Shown here piece by piece: positions 1-12,706 of a stretch of 64,000 nucleotides of DNA. The DNA lies in contig NC_073627.1 in the NCBI RefSeq assembly GCF_029407905.1, forward strand, positions 131,701,697 through 131,765,696. Reading direction: 5' to 3'. Made by a program: the position numbers and the translations under genes. The notes beneath the pieces were generated by a model. That model was not told where the DNA came from and did no database searches. It saw nothing but the letters and a program-made list of their open reading frames with translations. The stretch comes from Bubalus kerabau (Eukaryota > Chordata > Mammalia > Artiodactyla > Bovidae). Numbering within the stretch: position 1 is the first letter of the stretch; every line of letters begins with the position of its first letter.

Positions 1-396
1 TACAGCAGAAATTAACATTATAAATTATACTTAAATAAAAATATTTTTTTAAAAAAGAAATGAGAAATAACAACACCTTCTGTTAATGATGGTGTAGCTC
101 ATTTTGGATCATCCTTTCCACAAAATTCATTTTAGTACTCTGCACAAAATTTAAAAACAACTACCTAGAGGAAGTGAAGAGTGAACAGGAGCAGGCTGAA
201 GTTGGAGAGGAATAAACTCTTGGAATAAGAAAAGACAAGGAGGCTTTGAATGGGTTTCCACTTTTATCACTGGGCCTAGTCAGTTCTTCAAGGAAGAGGA
301 AAATTGAATAGAAGTCTGCACTGCAGCTACTTGTGAGGAATCAGAGGACAGCATTTAGGATGATGGCTCCAAATCAAGAAGGGTATACAGTAAAGC

Positions 397-523
397 GCCT
401 GTTGCTCAGTCGTGTCCGACTCTTTGTGACTCCACAGATCATAGCCCAACCAGGCTTCTCCATCCATGGAATTCTCCAGGCAAGAATATTGGAGTGGGTT
501 GCAATTTCCTTCTCCAATTAAAG
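397..523 (-). mobile_element. Bov-tA-type SINE fragment
   Basis: Antisense copy of the BovB-derived SINE body: gctcagtcgtgtccgactc at the left and attggagtgggttgcaattt at the right. The tRNA-derived head is missing. Confidence 0.8.
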
Positions 524-1056
524 AATAAAGGTACCCACAGAAGTGGGGCTCTGAATTCTGCATATAAGCTGCCAAAATCTTCAGCTGACCTGTTATCAAA
601 ACATATATGGGGAAAACTTCAGGCACTCAAGTTAAGGCTAAAATAACTCATCAGAGATTTTTAATTGCTACCTGCCTATGTAAGAGAAATAGTTTAGAGT
701 TTGAATTCAGACAAGTTGACTGCCTGCTTAAAAAGAAATCAGTACAGGTGTACCTTGAAGATATTGCAGGTTCAAAGACCACTGAAATAAAGTGAATATC
801 ATAATAAAGCAAATCATGTGTATATTTTAGTTTACCAGTGCATATAAAAATTATGTTTACACTATACTATAATCTGTTAAGTGTTGAATAGCATTGTATC
901 TTAAAAAAAATTATATACCTTAATTAAAAAAGACTATTGCTGAAAGATTCTGTCTTCTGACAACACAGAATTGCCACAAACCTTTTCTTTTTTAAAACAC
1001 ACAATATCTGATAAGCACAAAAAAGTGAAATGCAATAAAATGTTATGTCTATAATC

Positions 1057-1250
1057 TTTCACTAGTGGTAAAGAACCTGCCTGCCAGGGTAGGAGATGTA
1101 AGAGATGTGGGTTTGATCCCCTGGAGGAGAGTATGGCAACCCACTCTAGTATTCTTGCCTGGAGAATCCCGTGGATAGAGGAGCCTGGTGGGCTGTAGTC
1201 CATTGGGTCACAAAGAGTCTGTCATGACTGCAACAACTTAGCATGCACAC
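1057..1250 (+). mobile_element. Bov-tA SINE
   Basis: The tRNA-like head (agtggtaaagaacctgcctg) is followed by the body (cttgcctggagaatcccgtgg) and the tail (gtcacaaagagtctgtcatg). The copy is diverged. Confidence 0.85.
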
Positions 1251-1289
1251 ACAGAATCCAGAGTCTCATTTACAGTGTGTAAAATGTTA

Positions 1290-2132
1290 TCTAAAAGTAT
1301 TAGACATGTGGACAAATGGGAAACTGTGATCCATACTCAAGAGAAAAGGAAATCTTTGAGAGCAACCAAAGATGATCCAGATGTTGTAATTAGCAGATGA
1401 GGATTTTAAAGCAGCTACTTTAACTCTGTTTACAAAAAGTATACTCATAATTAATAAGCACAGATAGTAGAAGCTGTAAAAAAGAACTAAATGGAAATTC
1501 TAGAACTGAAAAATATATAAATAAAAATTTTATTGGAAGAAATTATTGGTAGGTCAGAGATGACAAAGAGTCAGTGGGCTTGAAGATAGATCAATATAAA
1601 TTTTACAACCTAAAATAAGGAATATATTAAGGAAAAAATTGTGTCTCACTGATTTGTGGGGCAATATTAAAAGATCTAACATCCTTGTAATGAGATTACA
1701 AGTATAATTACAAGAGGTGAGAGGAGAGGAAATGGGGCAGAAAAATAAAATTTTCTCAGTGATGACCAAAACTTGCCCAAACTTGGTGAAAGACATAAAT
1801 TTAAAGATTCAAGAGGTATGTTGAACCCCAAAAGATAAAATACACAGAAAACCTTACTTAGAAATACTATAGTCAAACTACTAAAAACAAGAGAAAGAGA
1901 AAATCCTGAAAGCATCCAGAGAAAAAGACACAACCCAATAGAGTAAACCATGAATACGAATGACAGCATACGTCTCAGAAACGATAGACAGAAGAGGACA
2001 TTAGAACGAGAGCTTTAAGATGCTTGGGGGACAAAACTATCAACCTACAATTCTCTATGTAGTGGAACTATCTTAACATATTGAAAATAAGGACAAACAA
2101 AAACTAAAAATGTATCTTAAACAAACCCACAT
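1290..2132. repeat. Probable old LINE-like repeat, family not identified
   Basis: An A-rich stretch with a run of phrases such as gaaaatcctgaaagcatcc that recall ancient L1-type interspersed repeats. I could not settle the family or the orientation. No open frame is kept. Confidence 0.3.
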
Positions 2133-2142
2133 TATAAGAAAT

Positions 2143-2422
2143 ACTGCTGCTACTGCTGCTAAGTCACTTGAGTTGTGTCCGACTCTGTGTGACCCCATAG
2201 ATTGGCAGCCCACCAGGCTCCCCCGTCCCTGGGATTCTCCAGGCAAGAACACTGGAGTGGGTTTCCATTTCCTTCTCTAATGCATGAAAGTGAAAAGTGA
2301 AAGTGAAGTCGCTCAGTCGTGTCTGACCCTCAGCAACGCCATGGACTGCAGCCTTCCAGGCTCCTCCATCCATGGGATTTTCCAGGTAAGAGTACTGGAA
2401 TGGGGTGCCATTGTCTTCTCTG
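2143..2422 (-). mobile_element. Bov-A2 dimeric SINE
   Basis: Two tandem BovB-derived monomers joined by a gaaagtgaaaagtgaaagtg linker, with a CTG-rich end at the left. A 9-bp target duplication, ataagaaat, flanks it at 2134-2142 and 2423-2431. Confidence 0.9.
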
Positions 2423-2577
2423 ATAAGAAATGCTAGAGGAAGTTTTCTGAGCTGAAAGGAAATGGTATCAGATAGGAACTTACAGTGTTCTTGCTGCACC
2501 ATCTACTGTTAAAGCCAAATTGTATGGCAGCTGGCAAAGGAGAAATGGTTATAAAGTCTAGCGCCAGTATCACTGTG

Positions 2578-2880
2578 TTTGTTCAGTCACTCAGTCGTGT
2601 CTGACTCTGCGACCCCATGGACTGCAGCACACCAGACTTCCCTCTCCTTTACCATCTCCCGGAGTTTGCTCAAACTCATGTCTGTTGAGTTAGTGATGCC
2701 ATCCAACCATCTCATCCTCTGTTGTCCCCTTCTCCTCCTGCCTCAGTCTTTCCCAATATCAGAGTCTTTTCTAATGAATCAGCTCTTTGCATCAGGTGGC
2801 CAAAGTATTAGAGCTTCAGCATCAGTCCCAGTCCTTCCAATGAATATTCAGGATTGATTTCTTTTAGGATTGACTGGTTT
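2578..2880 (-). mobile_element. BovB LINE 3' end
   Basis: Antisense BovB terminus: gttcagtcactcagtcgtg, then ggtggccaaagtattagagc, truncated after ggattgactggttt. It covers only the last few hundred bases of the element and is diverged from the younger copies. Confidence 0.88.
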
Positions 2881-3070
2881 AACAAGATAAAGAAGAGTTT
2901 ACTTGGAGTTATAAGGCAAATAATTGGTAACTGCTACAATGATTAAGGGAATTTATTTTGATTCTAGTTTGCTGAGAATGTGTACCAAGAGTGGGTGTTA
3001 AATATTGTCAGATGTCTTTCTCTCATCTTTTTGTTCAATATGACCATTTTTTTTTCTGTTGGTACTGTTT

Positions 3071-3263
3071 TTATTTAGATGCTAAATAGTGTCCAACTCT
3101 TTTGCAACCCTAGAGTAGCCCACCAGGCTCCTCTGTCCAAGAGATTTTTCCAGACAAGAATATGGGAGTGGGTTGCCTTCTCCTCCAGGGGATCTTCCTG
3201 ATCCAGGGATCAAACCTACCTCTCCTGCATTGGCCTTTACCCCTGAGGCACCAGGGAAACCCA
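3071..3263 (-). mobile_element. Bov-tA SINE
   Basis: Antisense copy with the body (tatgggagtgggttgccttc) and head (ctgaggcaccagggaaaccc). Diverged. Confidence 0.78.
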
Positions 3264-3340
3264 TTTTTTTTTTCCTGTTACACTGTTATAATAGCTGCTC
3301 TAGACTGCTTGTGTGTGAATTCCAACATCTGAGTCTTCTT

Positions 3341-3580
3341 GTTCAGTTCAGTTTAATCACTCAGTCATGTCCAACTCTTTGCGACCCCATGGACTGCAGC
3401 ACGCCAGGCTTTCCTGTCCATCATCAAATCCTGGAACTTGCTCAGACTCATGTCCATTGAATCGGTGATGCCATCCAACCATCTCATCTTCTGTTGTCCC
3501 GTTCTCCTCCTGCCTTCAATCATTCCCAGCATCAGGGTCATTTCCAATGAGTTAGTTCTTCACATCATGTGGCCAAAGAG
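3341..3580 (-). mobile_element. BovB LINE 3' end
   Basis: Antisense BovB terminus from gttcagttcagtttaatcac to atgtggccaaagag, about 240 bp. It lies 80 bp beyond an antisense Bov-tA, so three related antisense elements occur within 1 kb. Confidence 0.87.
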
Positions 3581-6500
3581 TCATCTTGAGGTCTGTATTA
3601 ATTGTTTTTTTGTATTTTGTCCCAAAATTTTTTGTTTCTTTGCATGTGTAGTAATTTTTTATTATGTCCTCACAATTTTAGGTGGTGTGTTATAGGGACT
3701 CCTCATTCTGTTGTCTTTCTCTAGAGAGTGTTGATTTTTTTGTTGGTGTTTTATCAGGTAGTTAAAACTGGTTAATCACACTGAACTTAAATGTTTTACT
3801 TTTTTCCCATAGTCTTTTGTTGAATCTTTCAGACCTGATCCATAGCCCTGGTACATAACCTATGCTTTTAAGGCATGGCTCTTCGGAGATTTCAGTGGAA
3901 ACCCCGAGAAGTATATCAAGCCCTCTAACTAGGTGAGACTCAAAACTCCAAATTCTGTCTCCTCTGTGCTGGGTAGTAGCTGAAATCTCTGATCAACTTT
4001 TTCAACCTTCAGTTTACTAGTTTCTGCAGACTTCTTGGAGTTTCTCCATGCATTTGCAGTTCAGGGACCAGCCAAGGATTTTAGATGAATCTATGTGCAT
4101 ATCTGAGGTCTCCCCACTTTGGCTCTTTTTTCCATTCCTGTTATTCCATCATTCTAATCCTATCCATCGTAATTTAATGTCTGAAGAACTAAAGTAGCCT
4201 GTCAGCATTCTGGATTCAATTCTTCCTTCTCAAACCATTCTCCATGCTGCAGCCAGTTTTGTTCATTCATTAACTCATTTGTCAAATAATGGATGAGCAC
4301 ACACTCAAAAGACAATACAGTCAAGCTATTGCAGCTATTAGGTTGGCTTGTCACATAGATTCAGCAGATGAAGAGACCATAAGATCACATTTATTTAGAT
4401 AGTTTATTATTTATGATACAGCAGGCATCATTGATTCTTCTTGTCCTCAAGTACTACGGTGATGCAGAAGCAAGTCCAGGTAGATGCTGCACAGAGAGTG
4501 GGACTGTGTCACATTTGAGAAAACTTGAGCCTAGAAATCTTACATCAGGAATGTGAGCACACCTGCCCAAACTTTTCCCTCAAACAAGACATTATCTTTG
4601 TTGTCCTTGGGCAACAAGCAGATTCATCCTCCTGCCTGAAGGGAGATACTATCTCTAGATTCCAAGGCCACTTACTGTGCAGACATCCTTGAAAAAACAG
4701 TCTAAGTAACCAGACAGGTAGAAAGACTATGAAGACTCACCTCCAAAGAAGTCCAGAAGCAAACCAAACTTACCTTAGGTTGAATTTTCAGAGTGATTTC
4801 ACAGATAATAGAAATGTGTCCATCTGTTCCCTTAAGTCCGTCTTCCTTCTTTTCATCTGCAAAGGAAAAAGGAATCTCAATGAGGTGATAGGCTTAAATT
4901 TCCACAATATATTTTAAATCTTTTATCCCACCACAAAATATAAGGCTGAAAATTTTAATTACCTTGAAAGTCTTAGACTTATATTCTTTTACACTAAATT
5001 GGAAAGGTGTCTGCAAAGGCAGAATTTGTTTATATCAGCAATTTATTAATCCTTTGAACAGTTATACAAAGGAATTGGGTTAGATTTTATTGAAGAAGAA
5101 AGAACATATGTTATGATTCTACCTGCAAGAGCCCTATACCCAAGATAAGGAGAATGGGCCTATACTTGAAGAGGGTATTTTTCTTATAAGACAGTATCAG
5201 CATACTGAGTGTACCGTCTAAAGAACCCAGGCCGTAAGGGTTTCTCGGGTGGTAACAACTATCAAGGGAAGCTTGTATGGCCCATTCCAGTTTCCAGTGT
5301 TCTTCCTGCTAGGTATTGAGAGGCAGTTATTAGAGCAGTCCGCCCCACCCCCCACCGCTGCCACTTCCTGATGTAGGTGCAGACTTGGATTGAACTTAAT
5401 ACTGTCGTCACAATGGCAGCTTTACATTGTTAGAGGAATCATTCCTTGAACCCTAGAGTCCTTCTGATTATTTAGTATATAAATCACTGTATGAAAAATT
5501 CTTCCTGTCTAAAATAACTAAAATAGCTGTTTCCTATACTGGATAAACCTAATTTATGGAAGGCCTGAAATTTCAGGTGGGCCTAGTGAAATGGGCAAAC
5601 TTAGACAAAGATCAGAAATGGGGGATAGAATTTCAGATAGAAGGAATTGAGTGAGCCAAGACTGAACAGCAGAAATGGCCTTAGCATTTTTTTAAAAAGA
5701 AACACTAAGGAAGTTAATTATAGAAGAGAATGAGAGATGGACTCGTTTCCTGTAAGTTTCTTTCTTATTTAATCCTAATTCTTTTTGTATTTCACTTCCT
5801 TCCTTTTTTCTGGTTTCCCCATCCTTTTCTTCCCTGTTTTACTTGTCTATAGCATAAACCTTTCAATTTCATACAGTAGCGTCTATAGGCATTGCTTACT
5901 TATTTTGGGTGGCCTCCAGAATTAAAGTTGCCATACGTCCAAAGCTTGTCCTTTCCATTGAATATTCTACTCTTAGGTCAGCAGAGTCATTCTTGAACTT
6001 GGCTGTATAACTGAGCAAACTCATTCATAAATTTAGTCTCCTTGGACTAACTAGATTTATTGTGGGCTACCAAAAATCCCTTTCAGATGTGCATGACTGC
6101 ACTTGGAAGCTCTGAGCTTTACAGCCCTCTTTACTTCCATCTCTTCTAACCAGAGCAATATCTCTTATCCACTGGCAGAAGAGAGGTAAGGATGTGATTG
6201 GGAGTTTGAGCATGAAAGTAATGTGATGGGCTTGGAGAGCGTGAATGCAAGGTGTGTTGGAGGTAATAAGATAGGTACTTCACCACAGCTGTACGCAAAT
6301 TCTGTCTCGTAAGGTATTAATACAAAACATAAAGCCCAATATATACTTAATGTTTAGCATCTTCTGCATTTGCTGAGGCATTGTGAAGAACATATTGGTT
6401 ACTCTGATAAATTAGGGTGAAAGGAGATTTGATTGGAAACAATCTCTGCTTCAAGTGTTTTGTGGCTTGGGTGATTTTTATTTCTTGCTGCTTTTGCTGT

Positions 6501-6735
6501 CATTTATTCCCAATATTTTACATTATCCAGTAGCTTGATTTTTATTATTGACAGTTATAGTCTCAAGTGACTTTCTCCTTGGCTTTGTGAGAGTTTTTCC
6601 CCTCAAGCCTATTTCCCAGGTTTATTCTATCCAAGAAAAATGAGGGTAGTTAATAACCCGCTCTATGTTTATTATTTAAAAAAAAAACAATAAAAATTAT
6701 AAAAGCTTAAAAAGGACCTTGAAAATCATTATGTA

Positions 6736-6827
6736 CAGCATTTCCCAAAGCTCCTTCCTTAGGACAGGTAGTCTCATGAAATGTGTGAAAAATGGATCCC
6801 GTCATCAGAAAAGTTTGGGAAATACTG
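6736..6827. mobile_element. Short hAT-like DNA transposon remnant
   Basis: Near-perfect terminal inverted repeats bound a 92 bp unit: cagcatttcccaaag at the left and gtttgggaaatactg at the right (13 of 15 pair). The ends resemble non-autonomous hAT/MER elements. No clear 8-bp target duplication. Confidence 0.5.
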
Positions 6828-6982
6828 AATGTTATTTCTTGGAAATTTGCAATACACACTAGCATCTTAAAGGTTCTGAAAAATGATACAGTAAAGAAAC
6901 CTGTGTTTTTTTTTTGAATCCAGGATTTTTCAAAATCATTTTATCTCGACACTTTTTAAGGCGTAAACTGATAGCATCTTAA

Positions 6983-7295
6983 CTGAAAGTGAAAGTCACT
7001 CAGTCGGTTACTGACTCTTTGTGACCCCATGGACTATACAGTTCATGGAATTTTGTAGGCCAGAATCCTGTAGTGGGTAGCCTTTTCCTTCTCCAGGGGA
7101 TCTTCCCAACCCAGGGGATCAAACCTGGGTCTCCCGCATTGCAGGCAGATTCTTTACCAGCTGAGCCACAAGGGAAACCCAAGAATACTGGAGTGGGTAG
7201 CCTGTCCCTTCTCTAGCAGATCTTCTAACCAGGAATTGAACCTTGGTCTCCTGCATTGCAGGCAGATTCTTTACCAACTGAGCTATCAGGGAAGC
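6983..7295 (-). mobile_element. Bov-tA SINE with duplicated tRNA-like head
   Basis: An antisense Bov-tA (6983-7183) is followed directly by a second copy of the middle and tRNA-like part (7184-7295). Both copies contain gcattgcaggcagattcttt. This fits the Bov-tA3 subfamily. Confidence 0.85.
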
Positions 7296-7962
7296 AGCTT
7301 AAGGAATTGGTCAAAGACTTGGTAAATACTAGTTTATAACTTAATTGAATATCTTTATTTCACAGCTGAAGAAACGTGGGCCCTGAAAATTGTCTTACTC
7401 ATCACATCTAAAAACAATGCCTTAGATCTACAAGTAAATGATAGATAATGATATGTTCCTATTTAGGAAACTAGCTGTAGCCACGATCAAAACCCAGACT
7501 AGTTGGAGCCATGATCAAACCCCAGATATTCTAACTTGTATCTCATACCATTTAATACTGATAGTGCATTGAAACTTATGTGTGCTACTGTTTAAGCTGA
7601 AGATAAATTTAAAAAATGTTATTATTGCTGTAAAATGTTTCATGCTAGCTAAAAAGGCAAACTAAAAAGTGAATATTTTGCTGATGTTTTAAATAGTTTT
7701 AGACTATTGCTGTCTGTCTCTAGTCTATAACAATGTCAAATGTTGGTCTCTTGAAATTGGTTAGAGTGCTCTGGGTTTTGAAGAAACAGTTCAAGTCTGT
7801 TTAAAGCCATCTGAAAGGGGAATTTTCTAAAGCTTTTTCTATTCCCATGATTCTCACAAAATTCTCCAATTCTTTCTAGTATAGGAAATAATGGATCTTC
7901 CCTTAAAGAAGTGCTAATCCCAGAGTGATCATGTAAGACAGATTTTCCCACCTCTGATCAGG

Positions 7963-8009
7963 TTTTTTTTTTTTTTTTTTTTTTTTGCTATATATATATA
8001 TATATATAT
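7963..8009. repeat. Poly-T run followed by (TA)n
   Basis: A run of about 24 T is followed, after gc, by about eleven TA units. It is probably length-variable and may mark the tail of a lost antisense retroposon. Confidence 0.9.
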
Positions 8010-8994
8010 GGTGTTTTATCCTCAAGGTGTTTCTTTTTTCATGAAAATAGTGTACTGTATATGAGAAACACTCTTGGAATTTTTATTTTTCAGGACTCTA
8101 TTTTGGTATGACATTTTTTTGATCATTACCATACTTAGCTAAGTCAGATTTCACTATCATCAAAGAATATATCTTAGAATTAAAATCTCAAATTGCGCTT
8201 GACCTTCCTGATTTGCAGTCAGTTTAAATTAGATAGTATCTCCCATCATCTTAAAACAGGTGACCTCTTAGTGAACACTACCATTTGTAGAGAAAGCAAC
8301 TATAACAATAGGAAAAAGATGTGAGGTGAAGAAAAAGCCTGTATCATTTGTTTTAGCATCAAAAAAAATGTATGAATAGTTTTTAATGCTGGAGATAAAC
8401 AGGTATCATAAATGGTGTATGGGGGTTCACATTAGTGTATCAGAAGTTTTTATGGGCACTCTTGCTGATTACTTGATGCAACCCTGTATATTGTGCTGTG
8501 TTTTCTCAACTGCCTTTGTAAACACTGTGGCCTTAATAGATCATTTTGAAAGAAGCTACCATCCCACTGCATCTGTTGGTAGCCTTCTTTCAGGTTTCTG
8601 ACATATCCTTAATCTGATGCTCAGCCTTGTCATTTGGATCAATAGTAAACCAGATAAGATGTCTTCTGCTTGCAAGACTATGGCTATAAAAGGTATCTGA
8701 AAAATAAATTCACTTTTTATGTCCATGCCACAAACCTTGGGGGTACTAATTTATCATTTGTCTCTCCATCTATCTGTAAACAGTCTGTTAAATTGGTTAT
8801 TGATGAGAATAAGGTGAATTATACTTGAAACAAGAGTAATATAGAAATAAACTTCATAGTAAATTTCTTAGATTCCTTCAAAAAGATGACATCTTTTTAA
8901 GAGGTGGCATAACTTTAATCTCTATTTTAGAATGAGCAATTTGTTTTCTATATTGTTTTCTATTCTACATCATCAATAATAATAATAAATTATA

Positions 8995-9080
8995 ATAATG
9001 TTATACTTTATAAAGCACTTTTATATACATGATCTTATCTCCATAACCTCATAATGTATTACCAATTTTATAATTTGTAA
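8995..9080 (-). mobile_element. Possible MIR-class SINE fragment
   Basis: tataaagcacttttatatac followed by a catgatcttatctccataac stretch resembles an antisense MIR 3' region. Weak. Confidence 0.35.
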
Positions 9081-9728
9081 TGCATTTGTCAGTCATTCAG
9101 ATATTTTTATCTAGTACCTATTAATACTATATATATATATTATATATATATTATATGGCACCATGCTAGGCACTGCACATTCTGTATATAAAAAAATTTT
9201 TGGTGATAATAGAAGAAATTAAAATTGTGACATTTTAGTATTAGAAGGAATCCCCCAAATCATCTCCAAACTTATTGTTTTACAGGAAGCTAACTTGCAG
9301 CTGGTTTGTGAATCACAGTCAACCAGCTATCCAGTAGCATTGTTTTTTTTTTTTTTTCTGTTATATAAAGTGATAATCTTTCTAAAGTCAACCCATAGTT
9401 TAAATTTTTGAATCTGTGTTTCTTCATCTATGAACTGACAATGATTCCGGCCTTCATAAAAGGGATATTATGAATATTAATAAAGGTATGATTATGGAAC
9501 ATTTCAAAATTTAAATGCCCATCTGAGGATAAGAAACATGTCCTATAGGGAAGAGACAGGGAGCAAGAGAATCAAAATGTAAGCCATGGTTCCCTCATGT
9601 TTGTGAAGTGCAGGCTGCTCATTGTTTTCTTTATATTTTTCTTCGTTTTTGAAGTTTCTTTAATGAACATCTTACTACTTTTATAATAAAATTAAGTTTT
9701 TTCCCCTCTCTTCCCTCTCTAACATTAT

Positions 9729-10545
9729 ATTTTGGAATAATTTCAGATTTAGACAAAAGTTGCAAGAATACTGCAAAGAATTCTCATGTACCCTTCACCC
9801 ACATTCCCCAGATGCGCACATTTAACCACATGCGCTTTATCCTTTACTCTCAGTGTATATGAGTGTGAGACATTGTCTTCTCAACCATCTGGAGTAGGTT
9901 GTAGACATGATCCCCCTTTGCTCTCACATCTTTAGTGCATATTTCCTATTAACAAGGACATCCTCTAAATAACCACAGTTCAATTATTAAAACCAAGCAA
10001 CTAACATAAATACTATTATCAAATCTTATTTAGATTTTTCCAGTGATCCAAATAATATCATCTATCTAAGAGAAAATCCAGGATTAGGCATTTCATTTGA
10101 TTATTATATCTTTTTAATTTTCATTAATCTGAAACAGTTCCTTAATCTTCTTTGTGAGTGTGTATGTGTGACCACATATGACATCACATTCTAAGTGTAC
10201 AGACCAATTATATTGTCTTTCATTTTGAATTTGTCTGATGTTTCCTCATAATCTAGATTATACATTTTTGGTAAAAATGTCGCAGGAATGATGTGTGGTA
10301 TTCTTCTTAGTGCACCATAGCAGAAACGCATGATGTCATTTGTCCCATTACCGGTGATGACTTTGATCATTTGGATAAAGTGACATCTGCCAGGTTGCTT
10401 CAGTGTAACCTTACTTGCTTTCTTTTTGTGATTAATATGTGTTTTGTGGAGAGCTCATTTGAAACTATGTAAATATGTTATTACTCCTCAAACTTTCACC
10501 CACAGGTATTAGCCTCCTCTGGCCACTCCACCTGAGTCAGTTATT
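9729..10545. mobile_element. Old L1M 3' region
   Basis: The landmarks ttcagatttagacaaaagtt, cagttccttaatcttc, ttgtctgatgtttcctcata and cttcagtgtaacctt occur in the order found in old mammalian L1 3' ends. Orientation is probably antisense. Confidence 0.65.
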
Positions 10546-11777
10546 ATTATGATAGTGCCAATAATAGAAGTTTTTTTTTCATAGGTAAGAAGTAGATTTA
10601 TTTAGAGAGAAACACACTCTTCAGACAGAGAGTAGGCCCTAAAATGTTATTTTTAATCAGTTACTGCTTGTTCCAGATATGAAATTAGGTGTATGGTCTG
10701 ATGGAAACTATAAAAATTACCTCTCACGTTAAACAAAAAAGCTAATAATAAGTGGAAGAGATTGTACCAAGAGGCTAAAAAAAAGCTTATATTAGACATA
10801 GGGTAATGGAATTGTAGGTGATCTTTTTTCTTATTTTCCAAATTTTTAATAATTTTCCAAAGTTTTTAATACATATGAAATATATAATTCATAATTTTTG
10901 AATTGCTTTCTAAAATGTGTATTTGTTTATATCTAATTGGTTCACAAAGAGCTTGAGGGCAATACTAAATGTTGATTTAAGAATTGTGATGTGCTTGAAT
11001 TTAGAAGGACTGTTAAACTATAATTAAAACATAGCTGTGGCAAAAAGGACACTTAGCCTGGGATAAGTTATCAAATGGAACAATGAAAATAATCTTTCAT
11101 CTGCTGCTGTTTCTTTCCCATTCTAACTGCTAAACTGCAGCACTATTTTTTTTACCAACTCAGTTGTCTCTTTCTTAGTTTCAAGAGAAAAGGTCCCAGA
11201 ACAGTGGAAGAAAGGTGAGGAGCAGTACAGAGTTCAGGGGTTGATCTGTTATGATATTTTGAAGATGACTTAGATTTGAGACTAGAAGGCACGTGTTTGA
11301 ATTCAGGTATCACCATTCATTGTTGGGGACCTTGGCTACTATTTTGAAGATGGGTCATAGTTATGAAGTCAGATAACTACTTAGTGCTCAGCATTTAATG
11401 AAACCCTTTAATGAGTAGCCTGAATGAGGTTCATTAAAGATTTCTGAGTGTAATTGAATTTATTTACATATTTATCTATCATTTGTCTTTCCCACTATCT
11501 AAGAAATCTATCCATAGTGTGGAACTGAAGTAGAGAAGGCAACAAATGGATTCAATCAGTTGTTTGAAACAGTTTCCCCAAAGGAACATATCTTAGTCAA
11601 ATAGATGAATTAATTTTTTTTTTTAAACTGCATGTTAGGATCAATAGAAGGTACGTTGTTGAAAAACTAAAGATGGTGCCTACTACAAGACTTGGGGTGC
11701 TTCAAAGGAACCCAATGTTAAGCAAGATTTATTTGGATTTAGCTTCTGAATTTAGTACTAAAACATGATTTTTTAAA

Positions 11778-11993
11778 ATATAAATTTATTTTAATTGGAG
11801 GCTAATTACTTTACAATATTGTAGTGGTTTTGCCATACATTGACATGAATCCGCCACAGGTGTACATGTGTTCCCCATTCTGACCCCCCTCCCATCCTAT
11901 CCCTCTGGGTCATCCCAGTGCATCAGCCCTGAGCACCCTGTCTCATGCATCGAACCTGGACTGGTGATTCGTTTCACATATGATAATGTACAT
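11778..11993 (-). mobile_element. Bovid L1 3' end, antisense, with target duplications
   Basis: The sequence from attttaattggaggctaat to cgtttcacatatgataatg is the reverse of the bovid L1 3' UTR. The duplication aaaacatgattttttaaa flanks it at 11760-11777 and, with one extra T, at 11994-12013. The copy is therefore a fairly recent 5'-truncated insertion. Confidence 0.85.
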
Positions 11994-12516
11994 AAAACAT
12001 GATTTTTTTAAAGGTAAGTGCTTTCATTGCAACTCAGAAGACTGCTCAGGGTCAGTGAGGAGAACAGACCAGGCAGATTATAATGTTCATCAAACAATGA
12101 GAACACTAGGTGTAAATTCTTTCCTCCTCTGAAGGTTGTCATCCAACCTTCCTGGTGTATTTTTGTATTTTTTATGCACTTGCTCCTCCTTGCTTGTACT
12201 ACATTGTAATGTATAATGATCGTGCATATGTATTTTAAGTATTTTTAAAGCTTCCAAAACCCTTAGCAGAGTGTCTGATTCAGAGTCATTACATGGTAAG
12301 GAACTGTTGAGTATCGAATGAATTGTTGAATTAGCAAGTCCCACTCTTGATACCATTTTCAAATTACCTGTAGAGCATTTAGGAAATACTAATCCCAGAG
12401 TCTCAAATTCTGACTTCATTGACCTAGAATGAGATGCATTCTTTTTTGGTGGTTGTGAGTGCTTTTTTAAGTTCTTCATGGTTGAGAACTCTGATAATTA
12501 GGTTATTTGTTTAAAC

Positions 12517-12706
12517 AATGGTTCTCAAAGTGTGAACTCCTGGACCTAGCAGCACTGATATCTCCCATAAACTTGTTGGAAATGTAAATTCTTACACCCC
12601 ACACCAGAGATAGTGAATGAAAAACTCTGAGGGAAGTCCCCAAGCAGTTTGTTTTCCAGCCCTTCAGAGATCCTGATGCATGCTAGAGTTTGAGAACTAC
12701 TGATTT
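12517..12706 (-). mobile_element. MER5A (hAT-Charlie) DNA transposon
   Basis: The terminal inverted repeats tggttctcaaagtgtg and gtttgagaactactg bound about 190 bp, with internal phrases (gatcctgatgcatgc, ttgttggaaatgtaaattct) matching MER5A in reverse. An ancient fossil with no coding part. Confidence 0.82.

Noticed and set aside
7100..7290. tRNA-like segments with A- and B-box-like sequence
   Set aside because: They are heads of Bov-tA SINEs; no intact tRNA gene was seen in the window.
12090..12479. 129-codon open frame on the minus strand outside known repeats
   Set aside because: No recognisable domain, no splice or promoter context, and composition typical of chance frames; it adjoins AT-rich intron sequence.
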